From CAWGMT01 sp963823675 (GTDB taxonomy: Bacteria; Planctomycetota; Planctomycetia; Isosphaerales; Isosphaeraceae), in assembly GCA_963823675.1 (NCBI GenBank), contig CAWGMT010000019.1, forward strand, positions 1 through 64,000: a DNA stretch of 64,000 nucleotides, written 5' to 3'. Shown here piece by piece: positions 28,711 to 37,000 of this stretch (its first letter is position 1; each line of letters begins with the position of its first letter). The notes below the pieces were generated by a model. It ran no database searches. It saw nothing but the letters and a program-made list of their open reading frames with translations, and was not told the DNA's origin. The position numbers were made by a program, and so were the translations under genes.

Positions 28711-28804
28711 CAGAGATCTTTCCCGTTTGTGACGCGTGACGCGGGCGCAAGCGCAGCTATTATAGTTATTGCTTTGGTGTGACAGCGAGCGTGGGAAAAA
28801 CAGC
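28711..28804. promoter_or_regulatory. Divergent promoter region between kinase and sigma factor
   Basis: 94 bases, clearly richer in A and T than its surroundings (GCTATTATAGTTATTGCTTT within it), separating two outward-facing genes. It should hold both promoters. TATTATAG and TATAGTT are candidate -10 elements, but I cannot place -35 boxes with confidence. Confidence 0.45.
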
Positions 28805-29437
28805 ATGCCGCGCGGAGCGAATGAGCCATCGGACGCAGCGCCGGTTCCGGGCCGCGTGCCCGCCACATCGCTTACCCTCTTAGAGCGCCTTCGGGACAAC
28901 GAACCCGAGGCGTGGCGGACCATGGTGTCGCTCTACCGCCCCCTGATCTGCCACTGGTGCATCCGCGCTGGAGTGCGCCAGGACCATGTCGAAGATGTTG
29001 CCCAGGAGGTCTTTGGCGTCGCCGCCGCCAGCATCGAAAAGTTTCGCCGCGAGCGCCCCGGCGATTCGTTTCGCGGCTGGCTGCGCGGCATCACGCGCAA
29101 TTTCACCCTCGTCTATTTTCGCCGCCAGAACGCGCAGCCACAAGCGATCGGCGGCAGCGACGCCTTCCAGCGACTCCACGAGGTGGCCGATACCGAGGGC
29201 GCGGCGGAGGAGGATGACTCCCCCACCGAGCTGGAAGGCCTCCACCGTCGCGCCCTCGAGCTGGTTCGCGGCCAGGTTGAGGAACGAACCTGGCAGGCTT
29301 TCTGGCTTACGACCGTCGAAGGCAAGTCCCCCGCCGACGTCGCCCCGATCCTGGGCGTCAGCCCGACCACCGTCCGCACGGCCAAGTCCCGCGTCCTGCG
29401 CCGGCTCAAGGAGCAGTTCGGCGAGTTGATTCATTAA
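28805..29437 (+). CDS. ECF-type RNA polymerase sigma factor
   Basis: 210 residues from ATG 28805 (MPRGANEPSDAAPVPGRVPA). Region 2 is clear: LTLLERLRDNEPEAW, HVEDVAQEVFGVAAASIEKF and FRGWLRGITRNFTLVYFRRQ. Region 4 is the C-terminal helix-turn-helix SPADVAPILGVSPTTVRTAK. Unlike the factor at 1376 it is unbroken and has the SLL..LRDNEPEAW start typical of planctomycete ECF factors that pair with zinc-finger kinases. The kinase divergent from it carries a ZAS motif, so it may hold this sigma factor inactive at the membrane; this is inference. Confidence 0.93.
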   Translation: MPRGANEPSDAAPVPGRVPATSLTLLERLRDNEPEAWRTMVSLYRPLICHWCIRAGVRQDHVEDVAQEVFGVAAASIEKFRRERPGDSFRGWLRGITRNFTLVYFRRQNAQPQAIGGSDAFQRLHEVADTEGAAEEDDSPTELEGLHRRALELVRGQVEERTWQAFWLTTVEGKSPADVAPILGVSPTTVRTAKSRVLRRLKEQFGELIH

Positions 29438-29791
29438 TTCTCCTTGATTTGAGCGCCTTGAGCACCCATTTTCGTGCAACGCCGCGCACATTCTCTTGTA
29501 GAGCCGTTCACAACCGAACAGCAACACAGCGGAGAGACGGAATGAATTCCGTTCTTTACGGGACGGTTCTCGTGCTTTAACCATCGAAGATATAAAATAA
29601 GAAAAGCGCTAAAAAATTCGTTTGCAATTTCTGACTGACGCGAGAGAATCAATCGAGCATGGTCGCGACGAAGATTCTGTCTGCTCCGTTCGAAATCTTG
29701 ATTCCCGATTGCCAGAAGACGAGATGAAGGGCAGCCCGGCTGGTCCGGGAGGCTCGTTGTAGAGTAGGCCGACGTCGCCGGATGCCGCAGG
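29438..29791. other. AT-richer leader of the giant gene
   Basis: No gene is supportable. The stretch 29570-29660 is the most A/T-rich in the window (for example GATATAAAATAAGAAAAG) and probably contains promoter elements for the giant gene. TTGCAA at 29622 followed about 17 bases later by a weak -10 is possible but not convincing. No intrinsic terminator is visible for the sigma factor gene. Confidence 0.5.
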
Positions 29792-32700
29792 GTGTTTCGC
29801 GGTGTCGTTCTTTATTGCGCCGACGCCAACGCTGGAGTACACCTCAGATGGCGATTCTTAAACGCGGTCGTGGTAATTCGCAGTCGGGATCGGATCGGTT
29901 GGCGCGCCGAGCGGCGACGGCGGTCCCTGTGGCGCTGGCTCGCGCTTCGACCGATTGCCTTCGAGGAACTGGAGAACCGTGTTCTCCTGTCAATCACGCC
30001 GACCATCAGCGGCACCACGGTGACGTTCAGCGATAACACGCCCGGGGACCAGTTGACGCTGGCCGTCAACGACGGAAACCTCGAGTACAGCACCAACGGG
30101 ACAACCTTCAGCGACGAATTCGACTCGGCGACCGGAACGCAAACCGTTCTGCTGTCATCGCTCACGTCAATCGAGGTCAACCTGGTCGGGGGGCAAGAGA
30201 CGCTCTCGCTCGAAGACTCGCTGACGACCGCGCTGCTCACCGGCTCGACTGTGCTCACCGACACCGGAGTCGCAAGTGACACGCTCGCGACGCCCGGCTC
30301 GAACGAACACACATGGACGCTCAACAGCCCGACCTCCGTCACCCTCGACGACAACATCCAGCTCGCTGGGATCGGCAACCTGAAGGGCGGCGGCAGCGAC
30401 AGCGTCTTCGTCTTCACCCAGGGCGCCGCGGGGAGCACGTACAATCTCAACGGCGGCAGCGGCGGCACGAACGCACTCGATTACTCGGCCTACACGACCG
30501 GCGTGACCGTCAACTTGAGCGCGGGCACCGCGACCGACACCGGCGGCGTCGCCAATATCTCGGTCGTTGACGGCGGGTCGGGCAACAACTCGTTCACCGC
30601 GGGGGTCGGCAATGAGACTTTCAATGGCGGGACCGGCGGCAACACGACCTTTAATTTCGATCCGGACAACAAGGAGGGGAACGACACGGTCATCGGCAGT
30701 AGCGGCACGGACGGCGGCATCGACACGCTCGACTTCTCCGCCGCCACGGTCCCGGTCACGGTGGACCTCTCCAGCGCCAACACGCAATCCATCGACCCGG
30801 CTGGAAACCTCGAGCTGACGCTCTCCGCGGTTGACGCGATCCAGAACGTCATTGGCGGCGACTCGGGGAACGACTCGCTCACCGGGAACGGCCTGGACAA
30901 CACGATCACCGCCGGCTCGGGGGACGACACCCTGACCGGCGGGACGGGCGACGACACATTCGTCTTCGAGAACAACTTCGGCAACGACGACGTCGTCGAA
31001 TCCGCCGCCGACACCTCGGGACCGGGGAGCAATACGCTCGACTTCTCGGCCGTCAGCGCCAACTTGACGACGACGATCAACGCCGACAATACGTTTGCGG
31101 TCAGTGACGGCTCGGGAACCGTCAACGCCTCCAACGTCGCGAACCTGATCGGCGGGCCGGGCTCGAACTGGCTCGATTACAGCAACTATGCCAGCGCAGT
31201 CAACGTCGATCTGGCCACCGGGACCGCGACCGACTTCGCCAACGTCACCGGCTTCGAGAACGTGCGCGGATCGAACTTCAACGATACGATCACGGGAGAT
31301 GCGAATGCGAACATCTTGATTGGCGGCACGGGCGACGACACGTTCAGCGGAGGAGGCGGCGCGGATACGATCACGGGCGGCTCGGGGGTCAACACGCTCG
31401 TCGAGACCTTCGACGCCGACATGACGCTGACGAACTCGTCGCTCACGGTCACGCCCTATGGCAGCACCACGAGCACGGTGGAGACGCTCTCGGGGATCGA
31501 GCTGGCGGATTTGACCGGCGGCACCGACTCGAACAAGATCGATGCCTCGGCCTTCACCGGGCTCACCGGCTTGACGCCGCTGTCGTTCCTCAACAACGGA
31601 AACGGGGTCAACACCACGCACGGCTCGCTGCAAATCACCCTGACGACCGGCAGTTCGGTCGCTGTTGATCTCTCCAAAGCGGTCTCGGTCCAGGATGTGC
31701 TGACCGCGATCGACAATGCCAGCCCAAGCTTGACGGCGACCCTGAACACCGCCCAGACCGGGATCAACCTGACCGACTCGAGCGGCGGCCCGGGCAACCT
31801 GGCGGTCACCTCAACCTCGTCGCTGGCGGCAGACCTCGGCCTCAACGTCGCTGGGGTCCGCGGCACACTCTTTGGGGCGAGCGTCCCCGCGGGCAATGTG
31901 ACGCTCAGCGGCGGCGTGACCACGCCGCTCGCGCTCTTGAACAACCGCGCGGGAGTCCAGACGACCGACCTGACCGAAGACAACCTGCTCGGGCTGGAGA
32001 GCACGACCCTCGTCTCGACCCTCAACAACGGCGACGGCGTGACGGCCTTGAACAACGGCCAACCCGACTTCGAGGTCATCCTGACCGATGGCACCGTGGT
32101 CAACGTCACGCTCTCGATCAATGCGAGCACGACCGTCCAGGATGTGCTCAACCAGATCAGCGACGCCGCAAACGGCCGGCTGGTCGTCCAGCTTGACCAG
32201 GGCACCGGCGATGCGATCACGCTCCAGGATACGGTTAACGGCGCCTCCGACATCCAGGTCGTCGCGCTGGACAACTCGCCCGCGGCCAACGACCTGGGTA
32301 TCCTCACCACGGGCGACGGGCCGTTCCTCGAAGGGGCGGTGATCACCAGCGTGAGCGCCGATATCGGCGTGACGCTGACCGACGGGACGCAGGTCAACAT
32401 CGACCTCTCCGGGCTACAGACCATAGAAGACGTGATCGCGACGATCGACGCCTCCAGCCCGTTCTTGACGGCGACCATCAACGCGGCGGGGACCGGGCTA
32501 GACCTGACCGACACGGCGGGCGGGACCGGAAAGCTCACCGTCACGAACCGGGACGGCTCGACCGCGGGAACCGACCTGGGCATCGTCGGCACGGCGAACG
32601 GCAACGTCCTGTATGGAACGAGTATCGTTGGCAGCGGCGACCTCCGGCTAGATAACCGGCTGCGGAACGACACTCTGATCGGCAGCTACGGCAACGACAC

Positions 32701-33487
32701 GTACACGGACGGCGGCGGCAACGCCACGATCGAGGGCGGCGGCGGAAACGATACGCTCGTCGAGTCCGGCGACGCGAACTTCACGCTGACCGACACGACC
32801 CTGACCGTCGCGCCCATCGGCAGCGGGACGAGCTGGGTCGAGACGCTCTCGGGGATCAGCCATGCCATGTTGACCGGGGGCCCGAGCAATGAGACCCTCG
32901 ACGCGTCGGCGTTTACCAATGGCGGCGTGACGCTGGTTGGCGGGGGGGGGAACGACTTACTGCGGGGCGGCTCGGGGAACGACTTCCTCACCGGCGGCGG
33001 CGGCCAGTGCACGCTCGACGGCGGCGGCGGCTACAACACCGACGTCGAGACGGCCGACGCTCGGTTCGTCGTCACCGGCACGCCGGCAAGCGCGACGCTC
33101 GACATGGGCCAGGGGACCGATCAGGTCGTCACCGTCTCCATGGACCCGACGGTCACGGGGGGGACGTTCACCCTGACGTACGATGGCGAAGTGACCGATC
33201 CGCTCGACTATAACGCCAGCGCCGCGGAAGTCCAGGACGCGCTCCAGGCACTGCCGAACATCGGAACCGACAACGTCTCGGTGATCCAGACGGAGGCGAA
33301 CGGCACCTGGGCCGTGGAGTTCCGCGCCTCACTCGGCTGCGAGTCGCTCCCACCGCTTGTGGCTGCGGGCGTCAACCTGACCGGCGGCGGCGTCTCGGCC
33401 GTCGTGACGACCCCGGGCGCAGACCGTCCTCAACACGTTGACGAACATCCAGGCCGTCATCCTGACCGCCGGCGCCAGCAACAGTGA
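29792..33487 (+). CDS. Giant protein segment 1: LEPR-XLL N-terminus, RTX-like and hook-IN-like repeats
   Basis: The N-terminal basic stretch and EELENRVLLS are followed by a beta-rich domain (VTFSDNTPGDQLTLAVNDGN). About 30420-31400 contains Gly/Asp nonapeptide-type repeats (SGNDSLTGNGLDNTITAG, GDDTLTGGTGDDTFVF), as in calcium-binding RTX proteins, alternating with LDYSAYTTGVTVNLSAGTAT units. From 31590 there are three copies of a repeat like the flagellin hook IN motif (SVQDVLTAIDNASPSLTATL, TTVQDVLNQISDAANG, TIEDVIATIDASSPFLTATI). The real frame leaves this segment at about 33420 in GGGCGCAGACC, where two bases seem lost. Confidence 0.85.
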   Translation: MFRGVVLYCADANAGVHLRWRFLNAVVVIRSRDRIGWRAERRRRSLWRWLALRPIAFEELENRVLLSITPTISGTTVTFSDNTPGDQLTLAVNDGNLEYSTNGTTFSDEFDSATGTQTVLLSSLTSIEVNLVGGQETLSLEDSLTTALLTGSTVLTDTGVASDTLATPGSNEHTWTLNSPTSVTLDDNIQLAGIGNLKGGGSDSVFVFTQGAAGSTYNLNGGSGGTNALDYSAYTTGVTVNLSAGTATDTGGVANISVVDGGSGNNSFTAGVGNETFNGGTGGNTTFNFDPDNKEGNDTVIGSSGTDGGIDTLDFSAATVPVTVDLSSANTQSIDPAGNLELTLSAVDAIQNVIGGDSGNDSLTGNGLDNTITAGSGDDTLTGGTGDDTFVFENNFGNDDVVESAADTSGPGSNTLDFSAVSANLTTTINADNTFAVSDGSGTVNASNVANLIGGPGSNWLDYSNYASAVNVDLATGTATDFANVTGFENVRGSNFNDTITGDANANILIGGTGDDTFSGGGGADTITGGSGVNTLVETFDADMTLTNSSLTVTPYGSTTSTVETLSGIELADLTGGTDSNKIDASAFTGLTGLTPLSFLNNGNGVNTTHGSLQITLTTGSSVAVDLSKAVSVQDVLTAIDNASPSLTATLNTAQTGINLTDSSGGPGNLAVTSTSSLAADLGLNVAGVRGTLFGASVPAGNVTLSGGVTTPLALLNNRAGVQTTDLTEDNLLGLESTTLVSTLNNGDGVTALNNGQPDFEVILTDGTVVNVTLSINASTTVQDVLNQISDAANGRLVVQLDQGTGDAITLQDTVNGASDIQVVALDNSPAANDLGILTTGDGPFLEGAVITSVSADIGVTLTDGTQVNIDLSGLQTIEDVIATIDASSPFLTATINAAGTGLDLTDTAGGTGKLTVTNRDGSTAGTDLGIVGTANGNVLYGTSIVGSGDLRLDNRLRNDTLIGSYGNDTYTDGGGNATIEGGGGNDTLVESGDANFTLTDTTLTVAPIGSGTSWVETLSGISHAMLTGGPSNETLDASAFTNGGVTLVGGGGNDLLRGGSGNDFLTGGGGQCTLDGGGGYNTDVETADARFVVTGTPASATLDMGQGTDQVVTVSMDPTVTGGTFTLTYDGEVTDPLDYNASAAEVQDALQALPNIGTDNVSVIQTEANGTWAVEFRASLGCESLPPLVAAGVNLTGGGVSAVVTTPGADRPQHVDEHPGRHPDRRRQQQ

Positions 33488-34211
33488 CATGGACGCGAGC
33501 GGTTACAGCGGGAATGTCACGATGTACGGCGGCGTGGGCGACGACACGCTGATCGGCGGCTCCGGCACGAATTATCTCGACGGTGGATCGGGCAATAACA
33601 CGATCATCGCCCAAAGCGGCGGCGGTGATACCTTGATCGGCGGGACCGGCGGGCAGAACGAGCTGATCGAAACGCGGACAACCGACGTCAGTTTCACACT
33701 GACCAACACGACGCTCACGGCGACGGGCCGCGGCATCACCGGCAGCCAGGTGGACACGATCTCGGGGTTCCAGTTCGCCTCGCTGACGAGCGGTGCCGCG
33801 ACGGGCTCGTCGGGAGTCGCGCTCAATGCCTCGGCGTTCACGGCCATTTCCCCCGCCACGAACCTGATCTTCTTCAATGGCGGCAACGGCCTTCGAAACC
33901 ACGGACGGCACCGACTTCAACATGACCGGCTTGCTGGCCCTAGTCCCGCTCTACACCTTGAACGACGGCACCGGCGTGCAGTCGGTCGCCGGGGGCGACT
34001 TCCAGATCACCCTCTCCAACGGCTTTGCCGTGGACGTCTCCATCAGCGGGGCGGAGACGCTCCAGGACGTGGTCAACCTAATCGAGGCGGCGTCGCCTCT
34101 GCTCACCGTGGGACTGACCCCCGCCGGCGACGCGCTCACCCTGACCGATTCGGCGGGCGGCTCGGGGAACATCTCGGTCACCCGGTTGAACAATTCACCG
34201 GCGGCCGGTGA
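33438..34211 (+). CDS. Giant protein segment 2
   Basis: Continues segment 1 from about 33422 (TVLNTLTNIQAVILTAGA) with two further RTX-like turns (GGVGDDTLIGGSGTNYLDGG, GGGDTLIGGTGGQNELIETR) and a beta segment homologous to one in segment 1 (FTLTNTTLTATGRG). The true frame is left near 33888, where one base appears to be extra. The rest of this open frame to 34211 is a shadow. Confidence 0.7.
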   Translation: MTNIQAVILTAGASNSDMDASGYSGNVTMYGGVGDDTLIGGSGTNYLDGGSGNNTIIAQSGGGDTLIGGTGGQNELIETRTTDVSFTLTNTTLTATGRGITGSQVDTISGFQFASLTSGAATGSSGVALNASAFTAISPATNLIFFNGGNGLRNHGRHRLQHDRLAGPSPALHLERRHRRAVGRRGRLPDHPLQRLCRGRLHQRGGDAPGRGQPNRGGVASAHRGTDPRRRRAHPDRFGGRLGEHLGHPVEQFTGGR

Positions 34212-35937
34212 GCTGGGAATCCTGGGCACCGGACAGGGAAACGTGCTGACCGGCTCGCCCATCTCCGACGGCGCGGGCAACCTGCGAATCACCTTGACGA
34301 ATGGGTCCATGGTCGATGTCAACCTCGCCACTCTGACGACGATCCAGGACGTGCTCGATGCCATCGACGCGGCGAGCCCCTATCTTTCGGCCACTCTGGA
34401 TCCGACGACTTCGGCGATCGTGATCACCGACACCTCGGGCGGTCCGGGCCAACTGTCGGTTGCCGACCTCAACGGCGGCATGGCGGCCGAGGACCTGGGA
34501 ATCGCCGGGACGGCCGCATCGCCGGCGAACGTCTTGACCGGAACTCCAATCGCCATCAGCAGCGTGACCCTCACCGGCGGCTCCGGGAACGACACCCTCA
34601 CGGGATGTCCGGGCGGCGACACCTTCACGGGCGGCGGCGGGAACAACATTCTGAATGGAGGCCGCGAGACCGCCACGGTGGTCGAGTCGGGCGATTTTAA
34701 CTTCAAGCTGACCAACACCCTCTTGACCATGACCGATCCCATCACCGGGACCGTCGTCGGATCGGACACGCTCGTGGGGATCGATTCCGCCGAGCTCACC
34801 GGGGGCAGTAACACGACCAAGTTCAATGCCTTGGCGTTCTCGCTCGGTCCCGTCACACTGGCCACCACGGGTGGACTGGCCACCCTGGAAGGGGGCGCCG
34901 GCGGCGAGACCACGTACGACCTGGACGTGGCCGGCCTGACCGCGCCCTCGTGCGCCACCGACACTGCCCACCAGTTCACCGTGTACACCAGCGGGGGCAC
35001 GAACAACGTCGTCATCCAGGGCGGCCCGTCGAACGTCACGCAGTCGGACTTCTGGTGGGTGAATTTCGCCGCCGTGCCGCCGTCGGACCCCTTGAACTAC
35101 CAGGTTGACTCCCTCGGCTACGGAGAAGCGGGTAACGACACGTCGACGCTCACCGAGACGAGCAACATCATCGTTCCCGACATGAACATCAAGCTCCAGG
35201 CCGATTACATCAACATCGAGGGCTGCACGCTCAGCACCAGCGGCCCGGACCCGGGGAGCATCACGCTGACCGGCGAGCACATCATGATCAACCAAGGCGC
35301 GACGCTCAACGCGGACGCGACGCCGGGCTCCACGGCGCAGAACGGCGCGATCACGATCCAGGCCTTAGACCCCCACGCCATAGTGACGCAGTTTCCGCTG
35401 CTGGGCAACATTGCGGTGAGCCTCAATGAAACCGACATCACGATCGACGGCGCGACGATCGAGGGGGGCGAGGTCGAGGTTCTCTCCACCGCCGATAGTC
35501 AGCACTTCGTCTCCGCGAGCAACGTGGTCAGCAGCTCCTCGTCGGTCGCCGGGTCGAGCGTGATTGACAACTTGATCCATTCGATCCTGGGAGTGTCGTT
35601 CCTGGCCGGCGTCGCGGTCTCGAAATCGACGGCGAAGATCACGATCGGCACGACCGACGGCGCAGGATACCATCATCGACGCCGCCGACTTCACGGCACT
35701 TTCGACGGCGAACGTCGCGCCCTACGCCGCGCCGATCGGGATTCCGACGATCAAGATGATTGGCGCGTCGATCGCCGTCGGCGTCGCGATCACCGACGCG
35801 GAGACGACGATCGGCGATGCGACCATCAACACCACGGGCGACGCCACGATCCGAGCGTCGACCAACGCCAGGACCAACGTGGTCGCGGACGTGACCGAGC
35901 CGCGCAGCGGGGCCTTGGCGGTGACGGTCGGCAATGA
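33877..35937 (+). CDS. Giant protein segment 3: hook-IN-like repeats and hemagglutinin-like strands
   Basis: Two more hook-IN-like repeats (TLQDVVNLIEAASPLLTVGL near 34050 and TIQDVLDAIDAASPYLSATL near 34340), each ending in a LGI.GT..NVLTG spacer. RTX-like GGSGNDTLTGCPGGDTFTGG follows at about 34580. From 35150 the style changes to filamentous-hemagglutinin-like strands (INIEGCTLSTSGPDPGSITL). The frame is lost at about 35662 in GGCGCAGGAT, again explained by two missing bases. Confidence 0.8.
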   Translation: MAATAFETTDGTDFNMTGLLALVPLYTLNDGTGVQSVAGGDFQITLSNGFAVDVSISGAETLQDVVNLIEAASPLLTVGLTPAGDALTLTDSAGGSGNISVTRLNNSPAAGELGILGTGQGNVLTGSPISDGAGNLRITLTNGSMVDVNLATLTTIQDVLDAIDAASPYLSATLDPTTSAIVITDTSGGPGQLSVADLNGGMAAEDLGIAGTAASPANVLTGTPIAISSVTLTGGSGNDTLTGCPGGDTFTGGGGNNILNGGRETATVVESGDFNFKLTNTLLTMTDPITGTVVGSDTLVGIDSAELTGGSNTTKFNALAFSLGPVTLATTGGLATLEGGAGGETTYDLDVAGLTAPSCATDTAHQFTVYTSGGTNNVVIQGGPSNVTQSDFWWVNFAAVPPSDPLNYQVDSLGYGEAGNDTSTLTETSNIIVPDMNIKLQADYINIEGCTLSTSGPDPGSITLTGEHIMINQGATLNADATPGSTAQNGAITIQALDPHAIVTQFPLLGNIAVSLNETDITIDGATIEGGEVEVLSTADSQHFVSASNVVSSSSSVAGSSVIDNLIHSILGVSFLAGVAVSKSTAKITIGTTDGAGYHHRRRRLHGTFDGERRALRRADRDSDDQDDWRVDRRRRRDHRRGDDDRRCDHQHHGRRHDPSVDQRQDQRGRGRDRAAQRGLGGDGRQ

Positions 35938-37000
35938 CACGACCAACGCCGAGGTGATGAGCGATGCCACCCTGAACGTCGTCGGCAACCTCTTTGTCCA
36001 GGCCGACACGACGATGGCGCGGCGAGACCTCGCGCAGACCGTCTCCGGTGGCGAGGGCCAGCTCGGGATCGCCGTGGCCGTGGACGTGATCAATAGCAAT
36101 ACGAACGCCTACCTCGACGGAACCGCCAACGTGGGGGGCGTTGTGAACGTGACCGCCACGGAGACCACCAACACCGATACGGGGTTCAAGGAGCTACTCT
36201 TCCCAGCCCTGCTCATCGGCGTCAACGCCAGCGCGGGAGTCGGCACCAACAGTTCCGGCTCGGCTTTCGATGATCTCCAGGACAAGAGCCTGGAGAAACT
36301 CGGAAAATTCATCCATTGGGATAAATTCACCGATTGGGTCAAGCAAAAAGCCTACGGAGCCACCAACAATCCGGCCGCGCCAACTCGCCCCGAGTGGCAG
36401 GGCGCCGGCGCACTCACGGTCGTTGTGGATACGATCAACACCACCGCCCGTATTGGCGACGGATCGACGCTTGACACGGCAACAGTCGAGGGGACCGGCG
36501 GCGTCTACGTCACGTCAACGATCAATTCCCAGCCTGCCCTCGGCGCCTCCGCCTCGGTCAGCAGCCTTGCAACAACAGCCTTGAACGGAAAGACGATCAT
36601 CACCCCGGGATCGCCCCCCCCCCCCCGCCCCCCCCACCCCCGCCCCGTCCACCGACACGAACAGAGGGGGTGCGGTCGCGATCACCGTGGGCGATTTCAC
36701 CAACAACGCCCAGGCCTACATCGCCGGCAACGCGGTGGTCAACTCGGGCTCTGCGCTGTCGGTCAATTCCAACGCCCTCAATGCCCTGAAGTTTTCCGGC
36801 TCCTACATAACTTCCATAGGCGTTTCGCTCTATCCCTCGCAGTTGAACCCGACCTTCATGAGCACCTCGGGCGTTCAAAACCTCTTTTACGGCAACACGG
36901 TCAAGCTCGCCAGCGATTATCCGAGCGCCGACGGCGAGGGGGGCGCTACCTACGAGTACATTGGGCCAGACAACGCCCCGATCGACCTGGGCACTGCTGA
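35756..37000 (+). CDS. Giant protein segment 4
   Basis: Real from about 35665 (DTIIDAADFTALSTANVAPY) to the cytosine tract near 36614. Beta-strand units such as TIGDATINTTGDATIRASTN and AYLDGTANVGGVVNVTATET are the ancestors of the tandem repeats found further on. A charged, helical stretch (LQDKSLEKLGKFIHWDKFTD) at about 36280-36340 is unlike the rest and may be a small globular insert. Downstream of the cytosine run the frame shifts. Confidence 0.75.
   Translation: MIGASIAVGVAITDAETTIGDATINTTGDATIRASTNARTNVVADVTEPRSGALAVTVGNDTTNAEVMSDATLNVVGNLFVQADTTMARRDLAQTVSGGEGQLGIAVAVDVINSNTNAYLDGTANVGGVVNVTATETTNTDTGFKELLFPALLIGVNASAGVGTNSSGSAFDDLQDKSLEKLGKFIHWDKFTDWVKQKAYGATNNPAAPTRPEWQGAGALTVVVDTINTTARIGDGSTLDTATVEGTGGVYVTSTINSQPALGASASVSSLATTALNGKTIITPGSPPPPRPPHPRPVHRHEQRGCGRDHRGRFHQQRPGLHRRQRGGQLGLCAVGQFQRPQCPEVFRLLHNFHRRFALSLAVEPDLHEHLGRSKPLLRQHGQARQRLSERRRRGGRYLRVHWARQRPDRPGHC
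36614..36646 (+). repeat. Cytosine homopolymer tract coding for poly-proline, at a frame break
   Basis: Runs of 13, 8, 5 and 4 C separated by single bases. Upstream reads TALNGKTIITPGSPPPP and downstream STDTNRGGAVAITVGDFTN, in different frames, so the length of this tract decides whether the protein continues. Confidence 0.85.
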
